Assembly (NCBI GenBank): GCA_000179315.1
Contig: ADZZ01000698.1
Location: 19,524-83,523 of the forward strand
Source: a delta proteobacterium NaphS2
GTDB taxonomy: Bacteria; Desulfobacterota; DSM-4660; Desulfatiglandales; Desulfatiglandaceae
Direction: 5' to 3'
Length of the DNA: 64,000 bases
The position numbers and the translations under genes were made by a program. Below the pieces are notes generated by a model. The model was not told the DNA's origin and searched no databases. It saw only the letters and a program-made list of their open reading frames with translations. Every line of letters starts with the position of its first letter. The first letter of the stretch is position 1. This document shows, in pieces, positions 27,267-36,807 of the stretch.

Positions 27267-30200
27267 TTATTCCAGTATCACTTTGCAGCCTTGGGCCAGA
27301 AGCTTTTCCAGCTTGTCGCGCAGGACAGTGATGACGGAATCCAAATCCTCCTTGTTTCCGATTTTTCCGGAAAAATGTTGTGAGACCCGGAACCTCTCCA
27401 CCTTTTCCTCGGGCTCCACGGACTTTTGCAGCGCAAGGATCACCGCCCAGGTCAGGCCTTCCACAGCGGCTATGTCGCTCTCCATCTGGGAAATTGTGGC
27501 ATGGTTGATGCGGCAAACGGTGTCTCCCTTTTGCAGATCCAACTTTTCGCCCAAACGCGACGTCAGGGGACGAAGCAAGGCTTCTTGCTCTATTTTGGTA
27601 ACATCGGTATCCTCGGTAAAGGCCGCCCACTCCGGAAGCCCCTTTACATGATCAATGGCCGTCTCATAGGCTTTATTACGCTGTTCAAACGTAGCCCGGT
27701 AGAGGTTGCCGTATTCATTGCCCAGTTTTTCCGATGCTTGCCGAACCCTTTCCAGTTGATCCAGCACGTTTTCAGAATCAAAAGCCTCGGTCAGTTCATT
27801 GGCAGATTCTTCAAGTTCCGGGCTGGGTGAACGGTCCGCAAGAACCGGCCACTGCTCGATCAACACCCGGCGGGCGGTTTTCAGGATTTCAAGGTTCGTC
27901 TCCGAAGCCAGTGACTCCAGGATCGCTGCATTTTTCCTGCCTTCAAGATAGGACCTTCCCTCACCGGCAAGCGTCTTCACGCAGTCGTCCGGAGCCATAT
28001 CGAGGATACCTTCCACCCATTGAAGATGGGCCGCCACGGAGTCCGCCCCCGGAACCTTGAGGGCCGTTAGGCGGGCTACCACGGGGAGTAACTTTTCCCG
28101 GTCCGCCGCTGCTATTTCCTGAAAAGCGTTAGCAATGTCGCCTTCTTCGATGTTGACATCCTTGCCGGTGATCTCCTCATAAGCTTGGGCCGCCCTTGCC
28201 AGAATCTTGAGATCCAGGGTTTCCCTCGGAGCAAAGGAGGCCGCTCGAAACGCCGGGTTGTTCACAAAGGGGGGTCTGCATGCGGGATCGCTATAGTTTC
28301 TGTACTTGCGACCCTGGTGGGTGACTTCCACGGCCCCGCCTCTGAAAAGGACCGCCAGACCAAGGCGCAGAGCTTCTCGTTCCCAACCATATCCAATACC
28401 GGAAAAATGCGTTTCCAGGATCTTGCCGGTGACCTTGTTGCCGTAAGCGTGTTCTTTTTTAAGATAATCGAACATTTCACGGCAAAGGTCCGCTCCCAGG
28501 TTGGGCAAGAATTTTCCGCTTTGTTTCACAACCAGACTTTGTTCCGGCTTGTCATTGTAAAAGACGGGGGGAAGGCCGTTTAAATTGGCTGCGGTGATGA
28601 GTTTTTCAGGCTCATCGCCCTTGAGGGGCAACACGCCGACTTCAAGCTTTGGATAAAGAACAGGAACCACGATATCAAAAAGTTTATGAAAGATGTCCAC
28701 AAATCCGGAACCCAGAGCCGTGGCATCGTGTTGGACCCCTTGGAAAAAGCCTGTTCCGGACTGGACGGCTTCGAGCATTTTGGCTCGGAGTTTTCGATAA
28801 TGAACATCCCGACGGTTCTTTTCTTCAGCAAGGCAGGAGGATTCCTCCCCGCTCAGACGTTGCTGGGATGCAAGACGTTCGTATTCGGAAACCATCTCCC
28901 TGGAGCGGTAAACCTCCACAATCAGATCATGTATCTCATCGGTCTGGGTGACGATCCAGAACAGATTGTTCCGCTCTGTGCTGCTTTCATCGCGGGCCTC
29001 GCTGATTCGATCCGCTTTTGACTGAACGGATTCGGCAAGAAGCAAGTTCAATGGGATCTCACCGGCCGACTCAACCGTGTCACCTTCCACGACCAATGTG
29101 TTCCGGAAATTCCGCAGCTTCCGGTATTGATACTTCCTCAATTGGGGATCGGAAAAAATCTGCCTCAGAACTTCCCGCTTGATTCGGTTGCGGTCCGCCT
29201 CACGGGGGTCGAGACTGTTACGCTTCGTTTCCCACGTTTTCTCCTGGACGGTCAGAAGTTTGTAACCCTCTTCAGAGTTTCGGATCACCTGGGCCTTTTC
29301 AAGGACCGCAATTGCGGTTTCCACGTCACCTAAGATGGCGCCGGATGTGATGGAAGGATACAACACCACCGCAAGGTTGTGGGGCGTACGCGGCAAATCC
29401 TTGACCGGTTCCAGGAGCGCGATGGCTTTGGCAACTTTTTTCGCCATTGGGTTGTCGGGAAGATTTCTTGCCACGTCGTCGATTTCCCTACTCACTTCAC
29501 TGGGAAGAAGGTTGCCGAGATAAAGGAGTTCATAAACTTTGTCGAGGGTGACAAGATCACCTAAGGGCGCTTCGCCCAGGCGGGTACGGGGATTGATCAT
29601 CAACTCCTGGGCTTGTTTAATGATAGTCCGGTTGCTTCCTCCCACGTGACGATGCGCGCCGCGACGCAGCCGCAAGCCGGCCACGATATCCACGCAAAGG
29701 TCTATCTCATAAGGGAGATAGGGATAAAGGCGAACAAAAGCGTCTTTTGTTATAGTGGTATCACGGCTCGTGCGCTCCAACCGACCCAGTTCATTAACCC
29801 GACCTTCGTTGTCGTCATACAATCGGCCGAGGTCGCCCACCGCTTCCGCTGTCTTTTCAAGAATTCTTTTTGCCGTGATCTCGGCGATGTCGGATTGTTT
29901 GAGGTCAACGGTCAGGCGAAAACGATCCTGAAGCCTGGCCAGTTCAATTTTCTTAGAGTCAAGCGCGTTGACCACCTCATCTAGTTTTTCCTGGGAAGTA
30001 ACAACAATCCAGCACGGCGAGACGGCTTGTTTATGCTCCACGCGATTCTTGCTTTCCACGCCTAAAGACTGAACAATGGCCTGCAAATCAAGCATTTTAT
30101 CCACACTTCGCGAAACATACTGGCCCACTTCGTCGATAATGAAAATCAATGCATGGCCGGGGCGACGTATTTCAGTCAGTTCATAAGCTCTTTTCGCAAG

Positions 30201-30914
30201 TTTATTGGGATCGATATCCGCGCGTCCGCTTCCCACGGAAATGGCGTAGGAGTCGGCTGTGGGGTAAGTGGCCGGCTCAAGATCGTGGAGGACGGCGCCC
30301 GCCTCGTTGATGGCGAGCCCCAGCAAACGCCTTATTTGCCATGGTTCGCCGTAGATTTCCTGAAATTTTTTTTCGAAAGCGTCCAGTTTGCCGTCGCCCT
30401 CAAGCGTGATTTCAAGTTCGGCCAGATCGAAATCTTCCGAATAGCCAAGCTCCCGGAGCAGGGCCTTGTAGATGATTTCGGTAAGGCGCTCGTTGGCCAG
30501 GCGAACCCCCCGATCCATGGAGACATCAAAAATAATCGGATGAAAAGGAATGCGCGAATTGATGGAGTCCATCAGGGCCGCAATTTTCGGGTTGTTGAGT
30601 TTGACTTTGAAAATTTCGGAAGCGGTTTTTGCCCCCACCTTTCTGGCGGCCACAGTGTAGCCCAGGATCTTGGCAAAAAGAGATTTACCGGAACCGAAAA
30701 ATCCGGAGATCCAAATGCCGATTCCTTCGCGCGGACTTGCCGGTCCGGATGCGATCTCGTCAAAGAGACGGGCATACTGTTCCTGCAAATAATCGGTGGG
30801 GATGTATTCATCAAGCTCCACCAGGACGGCCTTCTCATCGGCCTGTTCAACCTTGATCACTTCCTCGATAGTTCGGTCAATCGGCTTGGCAAAGATGTCG
30901 CGAATCTTCTTCAT
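27267..30914 (-). CDS. brxC: BREX system P-loop ATPase BrxC
   Basis: BrxC (formerly PglY-like) is the large P-loop protein of BREX, needed for both defence and modification. The 1,215-residue protein starts MKKIRDIFAKPIDR, which is characteristic, and has Walker A GFFGSGKS at residues 71-78 and a Walker B-like ALIFIIDEVGQYV near 260. The ATG at 30914 is preferred because it overlaps the brxB stop by four bases, and the upstream in-frame codons are antisense to nothing conserved. The C-terminal part is rich in coiled-coil-like helices (ELEESANELTEAFDSENVL). Confidence 0.95.
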   Translation of the reverse strand: MKKIRDIFAKPIDRTIEEVIKVEQADEKAVLVELDEYIPTDYLQEQYARLFDEIASGPASPREGIGIWISGFFGSGKSLFAKILGYTVAARKVGAKTASEIFKVKLNNPKIAALMDSINSRIPFHPIIFDVSMDRGVRLANERLTEIIYKALLRELGYSEDFDLAELEITLEGDGKLDAFEKKFQEIYGEPWQIRRLLGLAINEAGAVLHDLEPATYPTADSYAISVGSGRADIDPNKLAKRAYELTEIRRPGHALIFIIDEVGQYVSRSVDKMLDLQAIVQSLGVESKNRVEHKQAVSPCWIVVTSQEKLDEVVNALDSKKIELARLQDRFRLTVDLKQSDIAEITAKRILEKTAEAVGDLGRLYDDNEGRVNELGRLERTSRDTTITKDAFVRLYPYLPYEIDLCVDIVAGLRLRRGAHRHVGGSNRTIIKQAQELMINPRTRLGEAPLGDLVTLDKVYELLYLGNLLPSEVSREIDDVARNLPDNPMAKKVAKAIALLEPVKDLPRTPHNLAVVLYPSITSGAILGDVETAIAVLEKAQVIRNSEEGYKLLTVQEKTWETKRNSLDPREADRNRIKREVLRQIFSDPQLRKYQYRKLRNFRNTLVVEGDTVESAGEIPLNLLLAESVQSKADRISEARDESSTERNNLFWIVTQTDEIHDLIVEVYRSREMVSEYERLASQQRLSGEESSCLAEEKNRRDVHYRKLRAKMLEAVQSGTGFFQGVQHDATALGSGFVDIFHKLFDIVVPVLYPKLEVGVLPLKGDEPEKLITAANLNGLPPVFYNDKPEQSLVVKQSGKFLPNLGADLCREMFDYLKKEHAYGNKVTGKILETHFSGIGYGWEREALRLGLAVLFRGGAVEVTHQGRKYRNYSDPACRPPFVNNPAFRAASFAPRETLDLKILARAAQAYEEITGKDVNIEEGDIANAFQEIAAADREKLLPVVARLTALKVPGADSVAAHLQWVEGILDMAPDDCVKTLAGEGRSYLEGRKNAAILESLASETNLEILKTARRVLIEQWPVLADRSPSPELEESANELTEAFDSENVLDQLERVRQASEKLGNEYGNLYRATFEQRNKAYETAIDHVKGLPEWAAFTEDTDVTKIEQEALLRPLTSRLGEKLDLQKGDTVCRINHATISQMESDIAAVEGLTWAVILALQKSVEPEEKVERFRVSQHFSGKIGNKEDLDSVITVLRDKLEKLLAQGCKVILE

Positions 30915-31516
30915 TCTTTGGCTCCATAGACTTTCACGCGATAGTTGTAGGCTCCGACTCCGCCGAAACCCGGCAGGTTGTAAAAGCAAAGGTCGGTAGA
31001 ACCCTTGGCCCCACCCGGATAAAAGAAGATAATCGGCACCATGGTCCGCTGATGCAGTTCATCCAACAAAACCGACGGCCGGTAGATGACCGGGGCAAAG
31101 CCGCCCGCCCTGACCAAGAAAACAATGTCCTTGCAGGGATCGAACCCATCAAGACACTTGATCACCTCTTCGGAAATCGGGCGAAAGTGCGGGCTTGAGA
31201 GAAGACTGTTCACGTGGTCCTGGCCGGCCTTGAAGCCTCGTGTGTTTTCGACCTTGAGAAGACTATCGATGCCCTCTTGTTCGGAAATCACTTTCCAGAC
31301 CAATTTTGCCAGAGAAACAAAGTGGACCTGTTTGCCGTGATTCTGGTCCAATCCAAAAACCAAGAGCCGAAGTCGGTTGCGCAATTCGAACTCATTCTCC
31401 GGGTCATAGCGAAAAATGGCGAAGGGAAGATCGTGGTATGCGCTGATCCGAATCGGATCAGCGACAAGGTCTTCTTCAAGCGTCTTCAAATCGTTAGCCA
31501 AAGAGGACATTAGCAT
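30911..31516 (-). CDS. brxB: BREX protein BrxB (DUF1788)
   Basis: A small cytoplasmic protein of the DUF1788 family, a core component of BREX type 1 with no established enzymatic function. Recognisable parts are LPFAIFRYDPENEFELRNRL near the N-terminus, the central DIVFLVRAGGFAPVIYRPS, and the C-terminal MVPIIFFYPG. The start at 31516 (MLMSSLANDL) is chosen because GGAG sits 4 bases upstream; an ATG at 31531 is also in frame. The gene overlaps the 3' end of brxA and the 5' end of brxC, as expected for a tightly coupled operon. Confidence 0.92.
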   Translation of the reverse strand: MLMSSLANDLKTLEEDLVADPIRISAYHDLPFAIFRYDPENEFELRNRLRLLVFGLDQNHGKQVHFVSLAKLVWKVISEQEGIDSLLKVENTRGFKAGQDHVNSLLSSPHFRPISEEVIKCLDGFDPCKDIVFLVRAGGFAPVIYRPSVLLDELHQRTMVPIIFFYPGGAKGSTDLCFYNLPGFGGVGAYNYRVKVYGAKE

Positions 31517-32267
31517 AGTCTCCGGGATCATCCGTTGGGAAATCCACCCTGTAAATTCGGCCGGCCGAGTGGAAACCCACCAGGCTCAGTTGATGCGCTT
31601 CGAGCATCAGCCGTTCAACAAGCGGCGGGTTTAAGAGGAACAGGCCCCAGTCGGAATGATTTATCAGGCTTCCTCCGCCATACCCAAGTCTTTCGAGCCA
31701 AAATGCAATATAACAGAAAGCTTCCATGGGCAAATGTACCGGAGCGATCCGTTTCTTTGATCCGCCTTCCAGGATCCCGAAGTCCCGAAGGGCCGCCAGC
31801 ATGCCGCGCCCCACTTTGAGAGTAACGGTGGGAGTCCACTCCTGCCCCGCCTTCTTTATATGGGAACTGATCCACGTGGCCGTTTCCTCGATCCTCACCG
31901 AACCATCCCCGGAACGAGCCACATGAATCAATTCCTCCGTTACGAATTCATAAAGGAGCCTGTCACTACGAGCGGTGATCCAGTAATAGACGGGCCGAAG
32001 AATCTCAAGAGCGACGCTCCTGTTTTCGAGTAATCGGACGATCTTCCACGCATTCGGGGGATCACCGTGAATGAATCTGGGAACAAACGTCCGAACCAAC
32101 GTGTCCCTAGAACGTGCAAGGGTTTTTTTCCCGAGCAGACGGCGAATATCGCTCGTAGCGCCTATCCCCTCAAATTCCTCCCATGAGCGCACAATCATGC
32201 GCATGTCTTCCAGAAGAGCACCGCCTTTCTGGATGCGTGTGTTATACAACTGGTTGGATTTATACAT
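31494..32267 (-). CDS. brxA: BREX protein BrxA (DUF1819)
   Basis: First gene of the BREX operon, 257 residues, of the DUF1819 family; BrxA is a small helical DNA-binding-type protein in characterised systems. It opens MYKSNQLYNTRIQKGGALLED and includes DTLVRTFVPRFIHGDPPNAW and the late REFLLNPP-like region GLFLLNPPLVERLMLEAH. The ATG at 32267 has the ribosome binding site GGTAGGAGTG immediately upstream; the TTG at 32279 is unlikely. A good promoter ends 34 bases before the start. It overlaps brxB by 23 bases. Confidence 0.92.
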   Translation of the reverse strand: MYKSNQLYNTRIQKGGALLEDMRMIVRSWEEFEGIGATSDIRRLLGKKTLARSRDTLVRTFVPRFIHGDPPNAWKIVRLLENRSVALEILRPVYYWITARSDRLLYEFVTEELIHVARSGDGSVRIEETATWISSHIKKAGQEWTPTVTLKVGRGMLAALRDFGILEGGSKKRIAPVHLPMEAFCYIAFWLERLGYGGGSLINHSDWGLFLLNPPLVERLMLEAHQLSLVGFHSAGRIYRVDFPTDDPGDYANVLFG

Positions 32268-32300
32268 CACTCCTACCAAAATGCTCCTGAAATGGTGAGT

Positions 32301-32329
32301 AATTTACAGTCAACAGCGGTTAATGTCAA
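32301..32329 (-). promoter_or_regulatory. Probable BREX operon promoter
   Basis: On the minus strand TTGACA (32329-32324) and TAAATT (32306-32301) are spaced by exactly 17 bases. Transcription would start near 32294, giving a leader of about 27 bases before the brxA ATG. A second TTGAC lies inside the spacer. No operator palindrome or adjacent regulator gene is visible. Confidence 0.65.
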
Positions 32330-32421
32330 AGAGTTTGGAAGACTTGACAAGATTCAGATGATATGAGATGCATAAATGCTGTGGAAAGGAAAAATCAACC
32401 GTTAGGCCGAGGAAATAGTCC

Positions 32422-33420
32422 ATAGAAAAACTTTTTAAAGCCCGCATAACCGCCATCAGCCTTTCACTGGCCGTCGGCATCGTGCTGATGGCTGCAAAAT
32501 TTTATGCGTTTCATCTCACCGGGTCCTCCGCCGTTTTCTCGGACGCACTCGAATCGATCATTAATGTGGTGGCCAGCGCGTTTGCCTTTGCAAGTATTGT
32601 TCTGGCCGCCAAACCGCCCGACAAAAGCCATCCCTACGGTCACGGAAAAGTGGAATACTTCTCCGCCGGATTTGAAGGCGCGCTGATCATCATTGCCGCC
32701 GTCGGCATTTTCAAAACCGGATGGGATCACTTTATTCGACCCCAATCCCTTCCAAATCTTGCAGAAGGCCTTTATATTCTTCTGGGGGCGGGGCTGATTA
32801 ACCTGATCCTGGGCCTCGTCCTGGTTCGAGCCGGAAAGAAGACCGAATCGCTGGCCCTGAGAGCCGATGGCAAACATATCCTTACGGACGTAATCACTTC
32901 CGCGGGAGTTCTCGCCGCCCTGCTGCTGGTTCACCTGACGGGTCTTTACTGGCTGGATGGCGCCGTCGCCTGCATGGTGGGTTTCAGCATCCTTTACACC
33001 GGCATCAGCCTGGTAAAAGAATCTTACGCCGGCCTGATGGACAAAGCTGAGCCCGCTTTATTAAAAGAGATTTCCGCACTTCTTAAAAAACACCGAAAAA
33101 ATATCTGGGCAGGCATTCACGAATTAAAAGCCTTTCGATCGGGGAATTTCATAAACGTCAGTCTTCATCTGATCCTGCCCAGAGATTTTACCCTGGAAGA
33201 AGCTCACAGGGAGTCAGAGGTGGTGGAAATGGTGATCAGAGATCACTTTAAAGGGAGAGCGAGCGTCCTGGTTCACACCGATCCGTGTGCCGATCCCGAC
33301 TGCCCGGCCTGCCGGCGTCACACCTGTGAACTGAGAAAAAAAATGGAAACCGGTGTTTCCACCTGGACCGCGGAAACACTCATTTCCGAAAGACGCGGGA
33401 AACCACCGCTCTGGAATTAA
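32422..33420 (+). CDS. Cation diffusion facilitator (CDF) family transporter
   Basis: CDF proteins export divalent metals such as Zn, Fe, Mn or Co in exchange for protons. Family features are LTGSSAVFSDALESIINVV (helix 2 with the D of the metal site), KPPDKSHPYGHGKVEYFSAG (HPYGH loop), the second D pair region VLAALLLVHLTGLYWLDGAVA, and the cytoplasmic domain with FRSGNFINVSLHLIL and HREAEVVE-like HRESEVVE. A His/Cys-rich tail (HTDPCADPDCPACRRHTC) may bind metal. Homology extends upstream of the first GTG (32482) to EKLFKARITAISLSLAVGIV, where an ATA codon at 32422 stands 6 bases after GAGGAAA, so the natural start seems to be ATA or a mutated ATG. Confidence 0.85.
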   Translation: MEKLFKARITAISLSLAVGIVLMAAKFYAFHLTGSSAVFSDALESIINVVASAFAFASIVLAAKPPDKSHPYGHGKVEYFSAGFEGALIIIAAVGIFKTGWDHFIRPQSLPNLAEGLYILLGAGLINLILGLVLVRAGKKTESLALRADGKHILTDVITSAGVLAALLLVHLTGLYWLDGAVACMVGFSILYTGISLVKESYAGLMDKAEPALLKEISALLKKHRKNIWAGIHELKAFRSGNFINVSLHLILPRDFTLEEAHRESEVVEMVIRDHFKGRASVLVHTDPCADPDCPACRRHTCELRKKMETGVSTWTAETLISERRGKPPLWN

Positions 33421-33486
33421 AGGCTTTCGGGCAATTTCTCATACAATTTCAAAGTATAACATGCTTCAAAATCGGAGGGTTTTTGT

Positions 33487-33516
33487 TTGACAAATTCAAG
33501 TTACATTTTCTATATT
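33487..33516 (+). promoter_or_regulatory. Probable promoter of the FAD/FMN reductase gene
   Basis: TTGACA at 33487-33492 and TATATT at 33511-33516 are 18 bases apart, 42 bases before the ATG at 33559. AAGGAGGAAA precedes the start codon. Confidence 0.55.
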
Positions 33517-33558
33517 TTTTCTTAAAGGTCATGCCAAATCAAGGAGGAAAGCATCCAA

Positions 33559-35475
33559 ATGAAAAACCTTTTTTCCACTTTCGCTATCAAAGATTGTGAG
33601 CTCAAAAACAGGATCGTCATGCCAGGGCTGGCTTCATTTTTGATCGAAAATGATGGAAGTATACCAAAGGAGGCTATTGAACACTACAGGCGCAGAGCTG
33701 CCGGCGGCCCGGCCATGGTAATTATGGAAGCATGTGCGGTGGCACCTGAAGGGATCGTTTCCCCCCACCAGGCACGGATTTATGATGACCGATTTATAGA
33801 AGGCCTTTCGAAAATCGCACATTCCATGAAAGCGGAAGGCGCGATCCCGGCTGTGCAGCTTCACCACGGTGGAAGGCAGACTTCCGCCAAAGTCATTGGC
33901 GGATTGCCCGTTGCCCCGTCACCCCTTCCCTGCCCCTCCATTCGAGGGGAGGTAAGATCGCTCAGTGTAGACGAAATTCAGGAACTGGTAAAAAAATTTG
34001 GTGATGCAGCAGATCGTGCGCTTGAAGCCGGTTTTGAACTCATTGAAATTCACGGTGCGCACGGATATTTGATTAATCAGTTTCTGTCCAGGTTTTCCAA
34101 TATCCGTCAAGACGCTTATGGCGGTGATATTCAGGGCCGAACCAGATTTGCCCGGGAGATCGTCCGCGAAGTTCGTAAACGGGTCGGGGACGCATACCCC
34201 ATCAGTTTTAAGATCAGCGCCATGGAATTCGTTAAAGACGGCCTCAATGTGGAGGAAAGCATTACGATTCTGAAAATTCTTGTAAAAGAAGGGGTTGATG
34301 TCATACAGGTCTCCGCCGGAAACGATGCAACCCCGGAGTGGATTTCCCAACCCACGTTCATGGAAAAAGCTTGCCTGACCGAATTTGCCTATGCCATCAA
34401 AAAAGAAATGAATGTTCCCATTATGTCGGTGGGAAGAATCAATGATCCACAGCTCGCGGAAGAAATCATCAAGACCGGTAAAGCGGACCTCGTCTGCATG
34501 GGAAGGGGGTTGCTGGCAGATCCGGCCATGCCCAACAAAGCCAGGGAGGGCCGCCTGGACGACATCAGGACCTGCATTGCCTGTAACACCTGTATGCAAT
34601 CGATTTTCAGAAAGGGCCGGGTGGAATGCCTGGTCAATCCGACACTGGGCCGGGAAGAGGAAATGGCCTTTAAGTCAACGGCAAAGCCCAAGAAAGTCAT
34701 GGTTGTGGGCGCGGGACCCGGGGGGTTGAATGTGGCTTGGGTGGCCGCCAGACGGGGACATGACGTTCACCTGTTTGAAAAACAATCCCAACTGGGTGGA
34801 CAGTTGATACTGGGCAGTACCTCCCATTACAAGAAAGGACTTCTGGAACTTATCCGATTTCAGGACAAACAGATGGAACGATTTGGGGTAACACGTCATT
34901 TGGGCCGGGAAGTGACACCCGAAGTTGTGAGGAAACACGCACCGGACGTGGTTATCCTGGCCACCGGATCGACACCGGTCCTTCCACCCGTCGATGGGAT
35001 CGATGGCCCCCTTGTGGTATCCATAAGCGAGGTTCTGAACGGACACGGCCGGGTGAAGGGAAAAACCGTTGTGGTGGGTGGTGGTCCAACCGGTTGCGAA
35101 ATTGCGCTGGACCTCGCAGAAAAAGGAGACCGGGTAACCATCGTGGAAATGCTCGCAAAACTGGGATCGGGACTGGAAAACATGACCCGGAAAGTACTGC
35201 TTCGAAAACTTAATGAAAACCATGTAACAGTTAAGACGGACTGCAAGGTGGTCCGCATTGAAGAAAACGGGGTTACCATTGAAGAAAAAGATGGGGGGGA
35301 AATAACACTTCCGGCGGATCGAGTGGTCTTCTCTATCGGGAACAGACCGGAACACGGTCTGTTTGATCAACTTAAATCCATGGGGTACGAGGTCCACCGT
35401 ATCGGAGACTGCCTGGAACCGAGAAGCGCCAAAGCCGCCATTTATGACGGGGCGATATTGGGTCGGGCTATTTGA
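33559..35475 (+). CDS. Old yellow enzyme / 2,4-dienoyl-CoA reductase family oxidoreductase
   Basis: A 638-residue flavoenzyme with an FMN-binding TIM barrel (about 1-340), a [4Fe-4S] cluster linker and an FAD/NAD(P)H domain. The barrel shows VQLHHGGRQT, GFELIEIHGAHGYLINQFLS and KADLVCMGRGLLADP. The cluster cysteines are in CIACNTCMQSIFRKGRVEC. The second half has GAGPGGLNVAWVAA and GGGPTGCEIALDLAEKG dinucleotide-binding motifs. This is the FadH/trimethylamine dehydrogenase/enoate reductase architecture. It probably reduces an enoyl-type substrate with NAD(P)H; which one is not evident. It stands alone behind its own promoter. Confidence 0.93.
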   Translation: MKNLFSTFAIKDCELKNRIVMPGLASFLIENDGSIPKEAIEHYRRRAAGGPAMVIMEACAVAPEGIVSPHQARIYDDRFIEGLSKIAHSMKAEGAIPAVQLHHGGRQTSAKVIGGLPVAPSPLPCPSIRGEVRSLSVDEIQELVKKFGDAADRALEAGFELIEIHGAHGYLINQFLSRFSNIRQDAYGGDIQGRTRFAREIVREVRKRVGDAYPISFKISAMEFVKDGLNVEESITILKILVKEGVDVIQVSAGNDATPEWISQPTFMEKACLTEFAYAIKKEMNVPIMSVGRINDPQLAEEIIKTGKADLVCMGRGLLADPAMPNKAREGRLDDIRTCIACNTCMQSIFRKGRVECLVNPTLGREEEMAFKSTAKPKKVMVVGAGPGGLNVAWVAARRGHDVHLFEKQSQLGGQLILGSTSHYKKGLLELIRFQDKQMERFGVTRHLGREVTPEVVRKHAPDVVILATGSTPVLPPVDGIDGPLVVSISEVLNGHGRVKGKTVVVGGGPTGCEIALDLAEKGDRVTIVEMLAKLGSGLENMTRKVLLRKLNENHVTVKTDCKVVRIEENGVTIEEKDGGEITLPADRVVFSIGNRPEHGLFDQLKSMGYEVHRIGDCLEPRSAKAAIYDGAILGRAI

Positions 35476-35923
35476 CCCTCAAGGCTTCATAGGCGCTCTG
35501 AATTTCCTTGAAGCGATTTTCAGCCAGTTCTCTGAATTCTTCTCCAAGGTGCAGTACCTTGTCCGGGTGATACTGACTGGCCATTTGCAGATAGGCTTCT
35601 CTGATTTCTTTCTGGGAGGCCTGACGGCCGACATTCAAAATGGCGTAAGGGTCTTTCTGTCCGGTGGAAGAAGATTTCGCTTCTTTTGAATGGTTTCGGC
35701 CGGTGCCATCGCCCGATGACCGGACCTCCTGTTGATCCGCTCCGGAACACTCCCTTTGATGTTCGTACGGCTTGGGTTTCTTATAAACATACAGGTACCA
35801 CCAGAGCAAGCCCAACAAAATCAGGTCATCCAGCCACCCCACGCCCACAAAAAAATCCGGAAAAAGGTCATAGGGACTCACCAGATAGGCGAGACCCAGA
35901 ACCAGCAGCAACACCTTTATCAT
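35468..35923 (-). CDS. Membrane-anchored DnaJ-domain protein with DUF1232-like N-terminus
   Basis: A 151-residue protein. The N-terminus (MIKVLLLVLGLAYLVSPYDLFPDF, then GWLDDLILLGLLWWYLYVY) is a DUF1232-like membrane segment, with the SPxDLxPD motif of that family. A polar linker follows, then a J domain (DPYAILNVGRQASQKEIREAYLQMASQYHPDKV) containing HPD. It would recruit Hsp70 to the membrane. The ATG at 35923 is used because the longer frame is the antisense of RmlD's end. It follows the RmlD-like gene by 2 bases and its 3' end overlaps that of the convergent oxidoreductase by 8 bases. Confidence 0.88.
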   Translation of the reverse strand: MIKVLLLVLGLAYLVSPYDLFPDFFVGVGWLDDLILLGLLWWYLYVYKKPKPYEHQRECSGADQQEVRSSGDGTGRNHSKEAKSSSTGQKDPYAILNVGRQASQKEIREAYLQMASQYHPDKVLHLGEEFRELAENRFKEIQSAYEALRVK

Positions 35924-35925
35924 AA

Positions 35926-36807
35926 TTATTCGGCTTCTTTGATGAGCTGATCCCCGAACTGTTCCAGAAAAGTGTCCAAATCCTTTTCCCAATTTACCAT
36001 GACATTGACGCCCTGTTTCTTTGAAAGCCTGTTTTCAAGAACACAGTTAACGGGCAGCAGGTGCCCGTTACTTAACGCCGAAAGGCTGCAGGCCTCAATA
36101 GCTGCCTTCAGTCTCAGCTTGCCCAAAACATATTGAGCCAATTCGTACAAACTGCAGTAACCATAAGACGTGGCATGGTATGAACCCCGACCATCCTTGT
36201 TGAGCAGTTCTCTGATCTGCAACGCCAGGCGGTGATTCCATGTGGGCGCACCGAACTGGTCGTCCGGCAGCTGCATGGGGGCTGAAACACCCCGAACCGC
36301 ATGCCGGACAACGGATTTCACAAAATTATCGCCATGTATGCCGTAAAGCCAGTTGGAACGAATGATTATGTAATTGGGGGAGTTGCCGCGAACGGCTGTT
36401 TCACTCTCCAGTTTACTCTTTCCATAGGCGGAAAGCGGATTGGGCGCATCGTCTTCAAAATAGGGCTGCGGCATCGCTTTTCGTCCATCAAAGACATGGG
36501 CGCAGGAGACATGCACAATTTTACACTCGAATCTGGCGGAGGACTGCGCCAGATTTCTGGGACCTTCCACGTTGATCTTTCTTAAGGCAAAGGGATCCGT
36601 TTCACAGGTATCCAGATCCGTCAAACCGACACAGTTGAGCACAACATCCGGAGATATGGTATCAAAAGCCTCGATAACCACATCCCAGCTGACAACATCA
36701 ACTTCCTCTTTTCCGGGACAGATGACTTCATGTTCTTGCCCCAATACTTTTCTGCAATCACTTCCCAGACCACCTGTGGCTCCCAAAATGAGTATCTTCA
36801 TCATCAT
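35926..36807 (-). CDS. RmlD-like sugar nucleotide reductase (SDR family)
   Basis: A 293-residue extended SDR similar to dTDP-4-dehydrorhamnose reductase, the last step of dTDP-rhamnose synthesis. The NAD(P) motif GATGGLGSD is at the N-terminus, followed by VVLNCVGLTDLDTCE, an IVHVSCAHVFDG strand with the catalytic Ser/Thr region, and the YxxxK dyad in SAYGKSKLESE. The C-terminal part (PDDQFGAPTWNHRLA) also fits. No other rml genes adjoin it, so a related sugar or methionine-adenosyltransferase-beta-like role remains possible. Three ATG codons in a row make the exact start uncertain (36807, 36804 or 36801). Confidence 0.85.
   Translation of the reverse strand: MMMKILILGATGGLGSDCRKVLGQEHEVICPGKEEVDVVSWDVVIEAFDTISPDVVLNCVGLTDLDTCETDPFALRKINVEGPRNLAQSSARFECKIVHVSCAHVFDGRKAMPQPYFEDDAPNPLSAYGKSKLESETAVRGNSPNYIIIRSNWLYGIHGDNFVKSVVRHAVRGVSAPMQLPDDQFGAPTWNHRLALQIRELLNKDGRGSYHATSYGYCSLYELAQYVLGKLRLKAAIEACSLSALSNGHLLPVNCVLENRLSKKQGVNVMVNWEKDLDTFLEQFGDQLIKEAE

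Noticed and set aside
32344..32372. TTGACA on the plus strand as promoter for the CDF gene
   Set aside because: No acceptable -10 box at 16-18 bases; left unannotated.
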